Source: a virus. From it: a stretch of DNA of 56,661 bases. This document shows, piece after piece, positions 10,188-17,974 of the stretch; position 1 is the first letter of the stretch, and every line of letters begins with the position of its first letter. Location of the stretch: positions 1 through 56,661 of the IMG/VR virus record IMGVR_UViG_3300025131_000044. The stretch is one strand, 5' to 3'. The notes below the pieces were generated by a model. The model was given only the letters and a program-made list of their open reading frames with translations, was not told the DNA's origin and did not search any database. The position numbers and the translations under genes are program-made.

Positions 10188-10619
10188 TTACCTACTAGAT
10201 GGTCTTTTTTCTTGACTTTTTTTGAGTATTAACCTATAATCCTTATTAAATAAATTTTTAACATCTGGTGACGCTTGAGGTGCTATAATATCACTATTGT
10301 CCATTTCTCCTTGCATCATATTACCATATTGTGATGACATAACTTCTTCCATTTTACTAGAATCATAAGTCCCTCCACCCATAGTTTTCCATTCATCACC
10401 AGCAGCTGTTTCATTTAAAACATCATTCAATACTGAATTATTTGAGAATTTTTTCTTCTCAACTATTTTCTTTTTTGATTTTGTTTTAGAAGTCTTACGC
10501 ATTGGTTGTGATGATAGTGATGGTTGTTTTAACTCATTCACCACTTCACTGATTGCCATAGCTACTTCTTCTCTAACTATTTTTCTTATCATTGTTTTTA
10601 ACTTACTTACTTTACTCAT
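10188..10619 (-). CDS. Unassigned small structural-operon protein
   Basis: 143 residues from the ATG behind GGAGGTCAT. An upstream in-frame ATG at 10658 would overlap the previous gene and has no ribosome site, so I reject it. The N-terminus is a basic amphipathic helix (KLKTMIRKIVREEVAMAI). The rest is Lys/Ser/Met-rich and probably disordered. This helix resembles the N-termini of small proteins common in marine T4-like structural operons. Function unknown. Confidence 0.65.
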   Translation of the reverse strand: MSKVSKLKTMIRKIVREEVAMAISEVVNELKQPSLSSQPMRKTSKTKSKKKIVEKKKFSNNSVLNDVLNETAAGDEWKTMGGGTYDSSKMEEVMSSQYGNMMQGEMDNSDIIAPQASPDVKNLFNKDYRLILKKSQEKRPSSR

Positions 10620-10629
10620 ATGACCTCCA

Positions 10630-11970
10630 TCATCTTGAATTTGGTTTATTATCTTCATTATTATTTTCTATGTAATGATATCTACTAACAAAATTATTCG
10701 CACCTGTTTGGTCCCAACTACCTTCTACCATTGCCCCTAAACTATCAATTAAAGGTTGTAATGCAAATCCTAAAGACCCTGGCATAGAACTATCTGGTAC
10801 AGTACCACCTCCTTCATCTGCAACTGCCATAGGCCCTGCTTGACTTACATATTTAGATTTACCAATTATTGTTAATGCTTCAGCTAAAAATTTAGCTATT
10901 TGATTACCTAACACTATTGGTTCTGCTCCTGTAGATGTCGTTGTACCATCATTTTTGTCTCTAGGTTTTGAAGCTTGTTTTCCTAAATAAATATTAGCAG
11001 ATTCAATTATTGTTTCATTTTCAGAAGTAATTAAAAGTTTATCTCCAGCTCCTATAAGTATATTTGTGCCTGCAGTAATTATATTATCTTGTCTAGAATC
11101 TGTTATTATCCTATCAGATATTTGTATATTTTGTGGTCCACTATATTCATATAAGTAGTTTTTAGTATTTAAAGATACAATGTTATTTACTCCCTGTGTT
11201 GCTTCAACTTCTAATTTAGCATGTTTAGCTAAACTTTCAATAGTTCTTACTGCAGGGTTTTCTAAAGTTTTATTTCTGTCTGATGAAAATTGATATGCAT
11301 ATGAATCAGCATTAAAAAATTCATTTAATTTACCGTTTTCTATATATGCAATTAAATTAGCATCAAGTAAACTTTCTTCTGCATTAGTAAAGCTTCTCCC
11401 ATTTGAAATAATAATATTGGGATTATCACTTCTGTATCCCAGTCTTATACTATTACCATATCTACCTTCTAATATAAAATCACCATTATTTTCTTTCATC
11501 ACATTAACAGGTATATTTTTTGATTTACCATAATCTAGTTGTGGCTTAGGGCTTTTTTGTAATCTTCCTATATTTGTATTAGGTATAAAAGTTTTTGATT
11601 TATATTGACTAGTACCTAAAGTATTAATATTAAAATTAGGACTATTCATAGTATTTATAGGTCCTATATAAAAATTTTCATTAAAAAAACTACACAATAA
11701 AACAGGGTCACCTATCACTGGTGTATCTGTTATACCTCTGAATAGTGGAAAATAAACCTTTGGTCCTGTAGCTCCATCACTACTATCTACAACATCAGGT
11801 ACAGCTAGTATAGAATTTATTCCGGTATAACTACCTTCTGATACTGCTGAAGTATTTACTTTTGCTACCGTACCAGGTACAAATTGTAACCAAACAGGTT
11901 GAGGTCTCTTTGCACCAAATACAGATGTTTGGTCCATATGACTTGGCATAAATGTAAAGCAAGAACCCAT
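10630..11970 (-). CDS. Baseplate hub protein, gp5/OB-fold type, without lysozyme domain
   Basis: 446 residues. The N-terminal 150 residues resemble the OB-fold of gp5/VgrG proteins: PVWLQFVPGTVAKVNTS, then VYFPLFRGITDTPVIGDPVLLCSF. The middle reads as repeating short strands (NIVSLNTKNYLYEYSG, DNIITAGTNILIGAGDKLLI), as expected of a beta-helix spike. I see no lysozyme-like segment, unlike T4 gp5, where a lysozyme domain sits between OB-fold and helix. The start is an ATG behind AGAGGAAAC. Likely role: central spike or hub. Confidence 0.75.
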   Translation of the reverse strand: MGSCFTFMPSHMDQTSVFGAKRPQPVWLQFVPGTVAKVNTSAVSEGSYTGINSILAVPDVVDSSDGATGPKVYFPLFRGITDTPVIGDPVLLCSFFNENFYIGPINTMNSPNFNINTLGTSQYKSKTFIPNTNIGRLQKSPKPQLDYGKSKNIPVNVMKENNGDFILEGRYGNSIRLGYRSDNPNIIISNGRSFTNAEESLLDANLIAYIENGKLNEFFNADSYAYQFSSDRNKTLENPAVRTIESLAKHAKLEVEATQGVNNIVSLNTKNYLYEYSGPQNIQISDRIITDSRQDNIITAGTNILIGAGDKLLITSENETIIESANIYLGKQASKPRDKNDGTTTSTGAEPIVLGNQIAKFLAEALTIIGKSKYVSQAGPMAVADEGGGTVPDSSMPGSLGFALQPLIDSLGAMVEGSWDQTGANNFVSRYHYIENNNEDNKPNSR

Positions 11971-11971
11971 A

Positions 11972-12373
11972 TTAAGTTTCCTCTATATTTATTTTTGATT
12001 TATTTTTGATTTTTTCAATCTTATCACTTTCTATTTGCAAATCAGAGGTAGTATCTTGTAATGCATTTAATAAATCTTCTTTTTCTTGTTCACTGAGCAA
12101 CATTGATTCATCTGAATCGCCTGTTGAGCGAGTTATAATTCTTTGTAATACACCAGCAAGCTTAACAAGATGTTCATCATTTTTAACTGATACTTCCATA
12201 TATTCTTTTATCAATGGAGCAACTAAAACTACATCATCAATTGTCGTGATAAACCCATGTATCTCTGATATTAATAAATCTATCTGTTTTTTCTTATTAA
12301 CAGCATTCTGATATATATCTTGAGTTAAATCTTGAAATGATTTTCCTTCAAATATTTCATTTTTATCTGCCAC
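11972..12373 (-). CDS. Small protein heading the baseplate operon, GTG start
   Basis: 133 residues, acidic and mostly helical, with likely coiled-coil stretches (residues 1-60 and 95-125). The start is GTG, supported by AAGGAG 6 nt upstream. It is the first gene downstream of the TATTTATA motif at 12402-12409 and of the terminator at 12441, so it appears to open the leftward baseplate operon. No family recognised. Confidence 0.7.
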   Translation of the reverse strand: MADKNEIFEGKSFQDLTQDIYQNAVNKKKQIDLLISEIHGFITTIDDVVLVAPLIKEYMEVSVKNDEHLVKLAGVLQRIITRSTGDSDESMLLSEQEKEDLLNALQDTTSDLQIESDKIEKIKNKSKINIEET

Positions 12374-12401
12374 AATTTCTCCTTAGGTGTACTTATTCAT
12401 A

Positions 12402-12409
12402 TATAAATA
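12402..12409 (-). promoter_or_regulatory. Candidate late promoter of baseplate operon
   Basis: TATTTATA on the coding strand inside TATATTTATATATG, 29 nt upstream of the GTG start at 12373. The same octamer in the same orientation precedes several other operons here, and a gp55-like sigma factor is encoded next door. The late-promoter role is inferred. Confidence 0.55.
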
Positions 12410-12440
12410 TAAATTTTGTTAGTTTTAGTTAAAAATAAAA

Positions 12441-12459
12441 AAGCCTCATATAGAGGCTT
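12441..12459 (-). terminator. Intrinsic terminator after the late sigma factor gene
   Basis: A perfect 7-bp stem (AAGCCTC/GAGGCTT) with a 5-nt loop is flanked by A-rich and T-rich runs on both sides, so it could work in either direction. It separates the sigma-factor operon from the baseplate operon. Confidence 0.85.
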
Positions 12460-12488
12460 TTTATTAATTTGTTATATTTCCGTTGTAT

Positions 12489-13241
12489 TTAGAAGAATGA
12501 GGATTTTTTAGTAGTCAAAGTACCTTGGCTTTCGTAAGTTTTAAGTATATTCCTATAATGTTTTTTAAATATATTAGTAACTTTAGTAATGTGTGTTGTT
12601 TCAACATTAGTCATTTCTCGAATCAATACATACAAAGCTTTTTTATTAAAGTTTTCTATCTCATCCTTCTTTTTTATTAATTCTAATATAGCATAAGCAA
12701 CATTTAAATCTTTCTTTTTCTTAAACATTGTAGGTATATTAGTTTCAAAATATTGAACTAATTCAAGAACAAAATCTTCTAAATCCTTATTCTTTTCTGG
12801 TAGAACTAATTGTAGAGTCGCTATATCTTTATGTGCCTTTAATTTTTTATAATTAGCATTATTATGTAATATCAAATAGTTTTTTGCTACGACTGAAAAA
12901 TAACTAAATGCTTTAGAACCTTTATTATGGTCATATTTATGCATATTCATTACCATGAAAGCAACAACTTCATGTTTAATATCCTCAAATCCATAATCAA
13001 AATAAGTAAACTTAAAAGTATTAATAATATTTTCTGCTAGTTTATCAAACGCTCTATGAATCTCTGCTTCATATATCCTATTTTTAATACCACTTTTTTC
13101 AGCTGTATTGTATCTCACAATTGCATCCTGAACATCCATTCCAAAATAAATTCTTTTATTTTTTTTCTTTTTAGCTACTTCAAGTTTAGCTGCAGCAAGT
13201 TTTGCAGCCGCGTCTTGATTTTTTTTATTATTTTGTCTCAT
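12489..13241 (-). CDS. 55: Late-transcription sigma factor, T4 gp55-like
   Basis: 250 residues from the ATG behind GAGGGGGAT. A farther ATG at 13274 lies deeper in the upstream gene and is not preferred. The core resembles gp55-like sigma factors: GFEDIKHEVVAFMVMNMHKY, then a KGSKAFSYFSVVAKNYLI segment corresponding to sigma region 2. The N-terminus is Ala/Lys-rich. gp55 replaces the host sigma factor and directs polymerase to short -10-only late promoters (TATAAATA in T4). The start overlaps the membrane-protein gene by 14 nt. The terminator at 12441 follows. Confidence 0.88.
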   Translation of the reverse strand: MRQNNKKNQDAAAKLAAAKLEVAKKKKNKRIYFGMDVQDAIVRYNTAEKSGIKNRIYEAEIHRAFDKLAENIINTFKFTYFDYGFEDIKHEVVAFMVMNMHKYDHNKGSKAFSYFSVVAKNYLILHNNANYKKLKAHKDIATLQLVLPEKNKDLEDFVLELVQYFETNIPTMFKKKKDLNVAYAILELIKKKDEIENFNKKALYVLIREMTNVETTHITKVTNIFKKHYRNILKTYESQGTLTTKKSSFF

Positions 13242-13506
13242 TGTTATCCCCCTCTTGTGTTTCGAAAATTTCATTTAATAGTTTTTGAAGATTTTTAACT
13301 TCTTCAAAAAAGAAACCTACTTCATCGTCAGATTCAAACGAACCTTTATTATCTAAAGCTTTTACTTTTAAATCAATAAACTGAACTAAATCAGATATAT
13401 TTATTATTAACCGTTCATAATTATTTATTCGTCTTAATGCATAAAATGTTATCACTGAAGAAAATATACTAACTAATAAAAATATTATAAATAAAAAAGT
13501 CCACAT
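13228..13506 (-). CDS. Small membrane protein with one N-terminal helix
   Basis: 92 residues. Residues 2-24 form a membrane helix (TFLFIIFLLVSIFSSVITFY) and the remainder is an acidic, probably coiled-coil tail. It lies 2 nt downstream of the HD hydrolase gene and overlaps the sigma factor. Function unknown. Confidence 0.75.
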   Translation of the reverse strand: MWTFLFIIFLLVSIFSSVITFYALRRINNYERLIINISDLVQFIDLKVKALDNKGSFESDDEVGFFFEEVKNLQKLLNEIFETQEGDNNETK

Positions 13507-13508
13507 AA

Positions 13509-14261
13509 TTAACTCGTAAAAAGTTCATCAAAAGCTTTTTGCATATTTTTTACTTTCGTAACTTCTTCTTTATTTTTAGGTTTAGATTTTTTAACAGTAG
13601 TACTTTGAGTTTCTTGGTTGTCATATTTCCAATTTTCATATTCTATTCTTGATGCTAACATATCAGCCTGATGTAATAAAATTGATAAATTACTTTTAAC
13701 TTTATTCTCATCTAAATATTGCATTAGATATGTTTTATTTGCTTCTTCATACATACCATCAGTCAGTCTTAGAGCTAAATATTCATTCTCTGACATTGTT
13801 AAACCAAAATGATTTAGTAAATAAATTGCTCTATCAGTAACAGTCATAAAATTTAAATCTTTACCTCTTTTATAAAACTTACCTTGATTTTCAATATGCC
13901 ATCTAGAATCATTCGGTTCATAATAATCATTTTCTAAATCTCCGACTTTACCTAAGTCGTGATGTAATGCAGCAAAAATAACCTCTTCTTCAGTATAGTC
14001 TATATGTGCTCCTAACTCTTTATAAAGTTTAAATAATTTTTGAGATATCTCAGTGATGTGTAAAACATGCGCTACATATCCACCGACAAAACAATTATGA
14101 AAATGTTCTGTTCCAGATGCTGGTGCAAACATCATTCTTTCTTCAAAATAATAATACATTTTCAATAGATTATCTTTCCTCAAACCTGAGAATGTATTAT
14201 TAACAATCGATATTAATTTATCCCAATTTTCTTTTAATGTTGTTTCATTTAATGTTTTCAT
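13509..14261 (-). CDS. HD-domain metal-dependent phosphohydrolase
   Basis: 250 residues. The HD motif is explicit at about residues 95-110: AALHHDLGKVGD, with an upstream conserved His in VAHVLHITE and a downstream HIENQGKFY segment. HD enzymes hydrolyse phosphoesters of nucleotides or cyclic nucleotides using two metal ions; the substrate cannot be told from sequence. Related HD proteins are common in marine T4-like phages near gp55 and phoH. The C-terminus is a Lys-rich tail. Ribosome site AGGAG. Confidence 0.88.
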   Translation of the reverse strand: MKTLNETTLKENWDKLISIVNNTFSGLRKDNLLKMYYYFEERMMFAPASGTEHFHNCFVGGYVAHVLHITEISQKLFKLYKELGAHIDYTEEEVIFAALHHDLGKVGDLENDYYEPNDSRWHIENQGKFYKRGKDLNFMTVTDRAIYLLNHFGLTMSENEYLALRLTDGMYEEANKTYLMQYLDENKVKSNLSILLHQADMLASRIEYENWKYDNQETQSTTVKKSKPKNKEEVTKVKNMQKAFDELFTS

Positions 14262-14307
14262 ATTTCTCCTATTTAATTATTATATTATATATTATATTAT
14301 TATTATA

Positions 14308-14640
14308 TTATATATTAATTATTAATATTAATATAGATAACAATATACTAATAATTGTTGTTGTATCTAATCCTTCATTTAAAACAAAGTAAGTTAAAAA
14401 TGGAAACACTAAGTAACTAACTGCATAAATAACCATTCTTACTGCCCATAAACTACCTAGACCTTCATAACCAAATTCAGTGACTTTAAAAAAGATGTAA
14501 CTTATTGGCATGCCTAACAAACATAGTAAAAAAATATAATCTTTCATTATTGGCCATCTTATCTGGCCGTTTAACTGGAACCATACTAAAATATTACCAA
14601 AAAATCCAAGTATTATACTATACAATACATACTTATTCAT
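14308..14640 (-). CDS. Polytopic membrane protein, about three to four helices
   Basis: 110 residues, very hydrophobic, with helices near residues 4-20, 35-52, 66-88 and 92-109. The intervening loops are short. It overlaps the preceding gene's stop at one base. The only feature downstream is a 60-nt pure A/T tract before the HD gene. Possibly a holin-like or superinfection protein, but nothing specific shows this. Confidence 0.72.
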   Translation of the reverse strand: MNKYVLYSIILGFFGNILVWFQLNGQIRWPIMKDYIFLLCLLGMPISYIFFKVTEFGYEGLGSLWAVRMVIYAVSYLVFPFLTYFVLNEGLDTTTIISILLSILILIINI

Positions 14641-14882
14641 TAGTTTTTTTTATTTTTCCTTAAATGTCTTTTTGTTGATTTAGACATCTTATTAGATTTT
14701 TTTTCTTTAAGTTCTAAATTACCTGTTTCTTGATTTACTTCGGGTTCTCTGTTTACATCACGAACTTGTTCCTTCCACATAGATTTAGGTACAAAATGAA
14801 ATCCTTCGTGCTGCATTATTTCAGCTTTTTCTTCACTGACACGAACTACTACAGATTCGTCTTGATTTGCCATTGTTTTCAT
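14640..14882 (-). CDS. Small soluble protein with Lys-rich C-terminus
   Basis: 80 residues behind AGGAAGGAAAG. The N-terminal half (VVVRVSEEKAEIMQHEGF) may fold; the C-terminal third is strongly basic. Coupled to the membrane protein downstream. No family recognised. Confidence 0.65.
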   Translation of the reverse strand: MKTMANQDESVVVRVSEEKAEIMQHEGFHFVPKSMWKEQVRDVNREPEVNQETGNLELKEKKSNKMSKSTKRHLRKNKKN

Positions 14883-14908
14883 ATAACTTTCCTTCCTATA
14901 TTTTATTT

Positions 14909-15421
14909 TTAATTAACTGAAGATATTATAAAATCATCAACATATTTATACATAGTAATATTGTTGTATTTAAATCTACTATCTGTTGTAAGTATATCTA
15001 CTCTATTAGTAAATCTTGGATTCATTGTATCTCTTACTTGATAGATACCATCCCATTTACCTGTACCTTCTATTATAATATAATCACCATAATCAAATGG
15101 TCCTCCCCAACGAGAAAGTAAATCTCTTGAAAGTGCAACATAACGATATTCAGTTGCTCTCCAAGTTTTTATCCTTGTACCATCTGCGGTAATGTTAGGT
15201 GTATCATCTGTTTGACTACGAGTTGGATTATAAGTAGTGACTGTTACTTTATATGATATTTTATTAGTATGTTCTATACCACATTGTTCTTCTAATTCCC
15301 AAATTTTTTCATGTAAAGACATTATTTCTTCTTGTCTTTCATCTAACATCTGGCTCGCATAGAAAGTTATTACAACAGCCGGTAAAATAACAACTATTAT
15401 TTGTAAGTAATCTTTTATCAT
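14909..15421 (-). CDS. Membrane-anchored 3D-domain protein, candidate cell-wall enzyme
   Basis: 170 residues from the ATG that has GGAG 6 nt upstream; an ATG 12 nt earlier overlaps that site. Residues 6-24 form a membrane anchor (IIVVILPAVVITFYAS). From about residue 60 the sequence fits the 3D (Asp-Asp-Asp) double-psi barrel seen in MltA/RpfB-type lytic transglycosylases: TVTTYNPTRSQTDDTPNITADG, ALSRDLL, IIEGTGKWDGIYQVRDTMN, then RVDILTTD (landmarks near 58, 92, 115 and 138). The three key acidic positions appear intact. Inference: peptidoglycan cleavage during lysis or entry. It has its own early-type promoter. Confidence 0.78.
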   Translation of the reverse strand: MIKDYLQIIVVILPAVVITFYASQMLDERQEEIMSLHEKIWELEEQCGIEHTNKISYKVTVTTYNPTRSQTDDTPNITADGTRIKTWRATEYRYVALSRDLLSRWGGPFDYGDYIIIEGTGKWDGIYQVRDTMNPRFTNRVDILTTDSRFKYNNITMYKYVDDFIISSVN

Positions 15422-15445
15422 ATTATTCTCCATTATATACTATAT

Positions 15446-15475
15446 AATATACAACTTCCTTGATATATAAGTCAA
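15446..15475 (-). promoter_or_regulatory. Early-type promoter of 3D-domain gene
   Basis: TTGACT at 15470-15475, an 18-nt spacer, and TATATT at 15446-15451, preceded by the A-tract and AAGC of the repeated promoter family. Confidence 0.85.
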
Positions 15476-15484
15476 GCTTTTTTT

Positions 15485-16345
15485 TTATTTTTTTATATAA
15501 ATGTATTTTTCAGAACTTAAAGAACCATCAGTTGGTGAATCCAACCCCTCTTCATGTATCCACATTGAGATAGTTTTCTCAGCTGAGATTTCATCTATTA
15601 TATTAAATGATTCTCTATATCTTTTAAGTAATCGTTTAACTAGTGAATGTCTAACAATATCTTTTTCTTTAAATGATGCTAAACCTACACCATGAACACC
15701 AGCGAATCTTTTAATAGCATCTTCTAAACCACTTTGATGTCTCTTAATATCAGATTGTTCCAAGTCACCAGTGATAATATATTTACTATTCTGACCGATT
15801 CTTGTTACGAACATCTTGATTTGTTCAGGTGTTGCATTTTGTGCTTCATCAAGTATGACGAATTTATTGGCTAGAGTAATACCTCTCATAAATGCTAGAG
15901 GTATAACTTGAATTGTATTACCTTCCTTTAGGACTTGTAACCTTTGTTTACCAATAATCTGTTCCATATTATAATAAAACGACATCATAAATGGTGCTGT
16001 CTTTTCTTCTACATCACCTGGTAGATATCCTAACTTTTCACCAGCAGCTTCTACGAGAGGTTTGACGATAACGATACCATCTATTTTGGATTCTTTATCA
16101 CCTAACTCTCTTAAAGCTCTATGAACTGATAGATATGTTTTACCACATCCAGCAGGACCAATACAAAATGTTATATCTTTTTTTGATATAGTTTTGTAAA
16201 ATCTTCGTTGTGCTGGATTCTTATATTGTAATTCATCAAAGTTTAACATCTTTAAATCCTTTAATGCTTGTCGTTTATTACTTATAGAATGATTATTTAA
16301 CTCGGAAAGGGTAACCTTTTTTTGAGAACTTTTTATTTTACTCAT
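15485..16345 (-). CDS. phoH: PhoH-like ATPase
   Basis: 286 residues. P-loop CIGPAGCGKTYLS near residue 60, KPLVEAAGEKLGYLPGD near 98, Walker B FVILDEAQNATPEQ near 168 and TGDLEQSD near 198 are the standard PhoH landmarks. PhoH is a cytoplasmic ATPase linked to RNA metabolism; it is widespread in marine phages and its phage role is unsettled. A TATTTATA motif lies 44 nt upstream, and a terminator separates it from the glycine-rich gene. Ribosome site AGGAG, 10 nt from ATG. Confidence 0.95.
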   Translation of the reverse strand: MSKIKSSQKKVTLSELNNHSISNKRQALKDLKMLNFDELQYKNPAQRRFYKTISKKDITFCIGPAGCGKTYLSVHRALRELGDKESKIDGIVIVKPLVEAAGEKLGYLPGDVEEKTAPFMMSFYYNMEQIIGKQRLQVLKEGNTIQVIPLAFMRGITLANKFVILDEAQNATPEQIKMFVTRIGQNSKYIITGDLEQSDIKRHQSGLEDAIKRFAGVHGVGLASFKEKDIVRHSLVKRLLKRYRESFNIIDEISAEKTISMWIHEEGLDSPTDGSLSSEKYIYIKK

Positions 16346-16388
16346 AGTAACTATTCTCCTATATTAACCTAAAATGATAACGGTTTAC

Positions 16389-16396
16389 TATAAATA
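16389..16396 (-). promoter_or_regulatory. Candidate late promoter of phoH
   Basis: TATTTATA on the coding strand (within TATATTATATTTATAG), 44 nt before the phoH ATG and downstream of a terminator, as expected of a fresh transcription start. Confidence 0.5.
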
Positions 16397-16435
16397 TAAT
16401 ATATATTTTGGTTTCCTTAGAATTAAATATAAAAA

Positions 16436-16461
16436 AATGGAGCTGCCGAAACAGCTCCATT
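16436..16461 (-). terminator. Strong intrinsic terminator after glycine-rich gene
   Basis: A perfect 10-bp stem (AATGGAGCTG/CAGCTCCATT) with a 6-nt loop (TTTCGG on the coding strand) is followed leftward by seven T residues. It ends the porin and glycine-rich transcript. Confidence 0.93.
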
Positions 16462-16481
16462 TACTATTGTGATTTAAATCA

Positions 16482-16712
16482 CTACTTATTGCCCCATAAT
16501 CCACATAGAACAACAAGCGTAATCAATCCAGTTAGTCCAGCACCTAGAAAGCCATTAACGATACCGGTAATATTACCAATAACATCAATACCTAACCAAC
16601 CTGAACCAAATACGATTTGTGATAGTACACCAACAGATACTAGACCACCTAGTACACCTGCTAGTCCACCTAAAACATCACCAATCTGTCCGAAAATGCT
16701 CTTAATATTCAT
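16482..16712 (-). CDS. Glycine-rich hydrophobic small protein
   Basis: 76 residues with an excellent AGGAGGAG site. It is almost entirely Gly/Val/Leu/Ile in composition, with likely membrane helices at residues 12-32, 38-55 and 58-73 separated by a few polar residues. It follows the porin-like gene by 29 nt and is closed by a strong terminator, so the two form a short operon. Candidate roles are a holin-like membrane protein or a partner of the porin; neither is shown. Base composition is less AT-rich than the neighbours, as for the porin. Confidence 0.78.
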   Translation of the reverse strand: MNIKSIFGQIGDVLGGLAGVLGGLVSVGVLSQIVFGSGWLGIDVIGNITGIVNGFLGAGLTGLITLVVLCGLWGNK

Positions 16713-16741
16713 AAGATATCTCCTCCTAGTTTAAGTGTTAA

Positions 16742-17614
16742 TTAGAATGAATAACTTGCTCTGAATGAAATACTACTTCCTTCTTCATCATCAGATGAGA
16801 ACTCTGTAATAACTTTCATATTATCAGAACATTTATACCCAACTCCGTATAGCACTTCTTCATCGGAGTTATATCCGAATAAAAGATAAGCGCCTTTAGC
16901 AAACTCCGGCGATACAGAACTTCTTAACCAATAAGAAGCTTCCTTTTCACCCTCATCATTCTCAGCTGCTAAATCATACTCAAATGATACATCATATGGA
17001 AATCCTAAAACACTTCCACCTGATGATACATCAATAAGTTGAGCCTCGTTACTATTTAATGATAGTCCAATCTCAGAATCTACCCCAAACAGAGATAGTC
17101 CATAAGATACTCTTGTTGCCCAATGTTGTGAACCTTCTTCAGTTACAACACCTTCGTCATCAAGAACATCTTCTGTGCTACCACCATAAAAGAAATTAGC
17201 TCCAACACCGTATTTATTTACACTCACTCCAAGACCATTCGTAACTGTATGCTCTCTTGGTGATGAAACAAATGAGTTGTTAGATGGTCTATGTAAGCCC
17301 CACGCCAATCCATATGGTTCTGCTTGACTACCAAATGTTAAAGCAACATCGTCTGTAATCGACCAGCTATATTTAGCTTCTTCGATGTTAACCATACCAT
17401 CTGATAGGTTTGTACTTAATACCCAACCATCTCCACTTAATGTAAGACCAGAATATGGACTTTCAAAAGTTACAGCATCTCCAAAAGTGATATCAGTACT
17501 GAACTCACCAGAGATAGTGGTAACACTTTCTTCAGAAGCTACTGCTTCCTGCCCAAAAGTAATTCCACATAGTAACATAGTAGTAATCATTAGATTTCTC
17601 ATACTATTCTTCAT
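16742..17614 (-). CDS. Outer-membrane porin-like beta-barrel protein
   Basis: 290 residues. A signal peptide spans residues 1-26 (basic start, LMITTMLLCGITFGQ, then a small-residue site). The mature part is made of alternating hydrophobic/polar strands with aromatic ends, and it finishes SISFRASYSF, the terminal Phe being the classic outer-membrane barrel insertion signal. The size suggests about 12-16 strands. GSQAEPYGLAWGLHRPSNN is reminiscent of the substrate loop in specific porins. Ribosome site GAGGAG. The codon use is visibly less AT-rich than the surrounding phage genes, suggesting acquisition from a host. Inference: remodels host outer-membrane uptake or shields it from other phages. 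Confidence 0.82.
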   Translation of the reverse strand: MKNSMRNLMITTMLLCGITFGQEAVASEESVTTISGEFSTDITFGDAVTFESPYSGLTLSGDGWVLSTNLSDGMVNIEEAKYSWSITDDVALTFGSQAEPYGLAWGLHRPSNNSFVSSPREHTVTNGLGVSVNKYGVGANFFYGGSTEDVLDDEGVVTEEGSQHWATRVSYGLSLFGVDSEIGLSLNSNEAQLIDVSSGGSVLGFPYDVSFEYDLAAENDEGEKEASYWLRSSVSPEFAKGAYLLFGYNSDEEVLYGVGYKCSDNMKVITEFSSDDEEGSSISFRASYSF

Positions 17615-17888
17615 TTAGTTTTCTCCTCAAGTATTAACTTGCTCGTTTTGTTTTGTTTTAACTACATAAAAAAATACACAATTATCCCTAAGGATTTAAA
17701 ATAACATCTATAGTAACTTGGGGATTTTAGAGTCGAGAACCGATTCTATTTTTGTGTATTTTCTTTATATAATTTCTTGTAACCATTTTATATAAGTATA
17801 AAAGTATCCTATAAAACCATCATTTTTTTATTATGATGTCTATAACTCCTTTATTATAATCTATTAAAATTTTTATTTAAAGTAATTT
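17615..17888 (-). other. Non-coding stretch upstream of porin gene
   Basis: No supported gene. On the coding strand it is AT-rich with scattered TATA-like words but no clear match to either of the two promoter classes of this genome. It presumably holds the start of the porin transcript. Confidence 0.5.
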
Positions 17889-17951
17889 CTAAGTATTCCT
17901 ATAAAACAAAATTAATAAAACCACTATTATTAACCATGTTAAGTCTTCCAT
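17889..17951 (-). CDS. 20-residue membrane micro-peptide
   Basis: ATG behind GGAG with 6-nt spacing, 23 nt downstream of the tmRNA 3' end. The product is a short acidic start followed by one hydrophobic helix (TWLIIVVLLILFY) and a polar tail ending RNT. Too short for usual gene callers. The ribosome site and the clean transmembrane pattern support it, but no homology can be claimed. Confidence 0.5.
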   Translation of the reverse strand: MEDLTWLIIVVLLILFYRNT

Positions 17952-17974
17952 AGTGATACTCCGATTATATGTTG

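Noticed and set aside
14268-14330. A/T-only tract as a replication origin or repeat array
   Set aside because: It is simple-sequence DNA partly inside the membrane-protein gene; no iterons or stem pattern beyond AT alternation.
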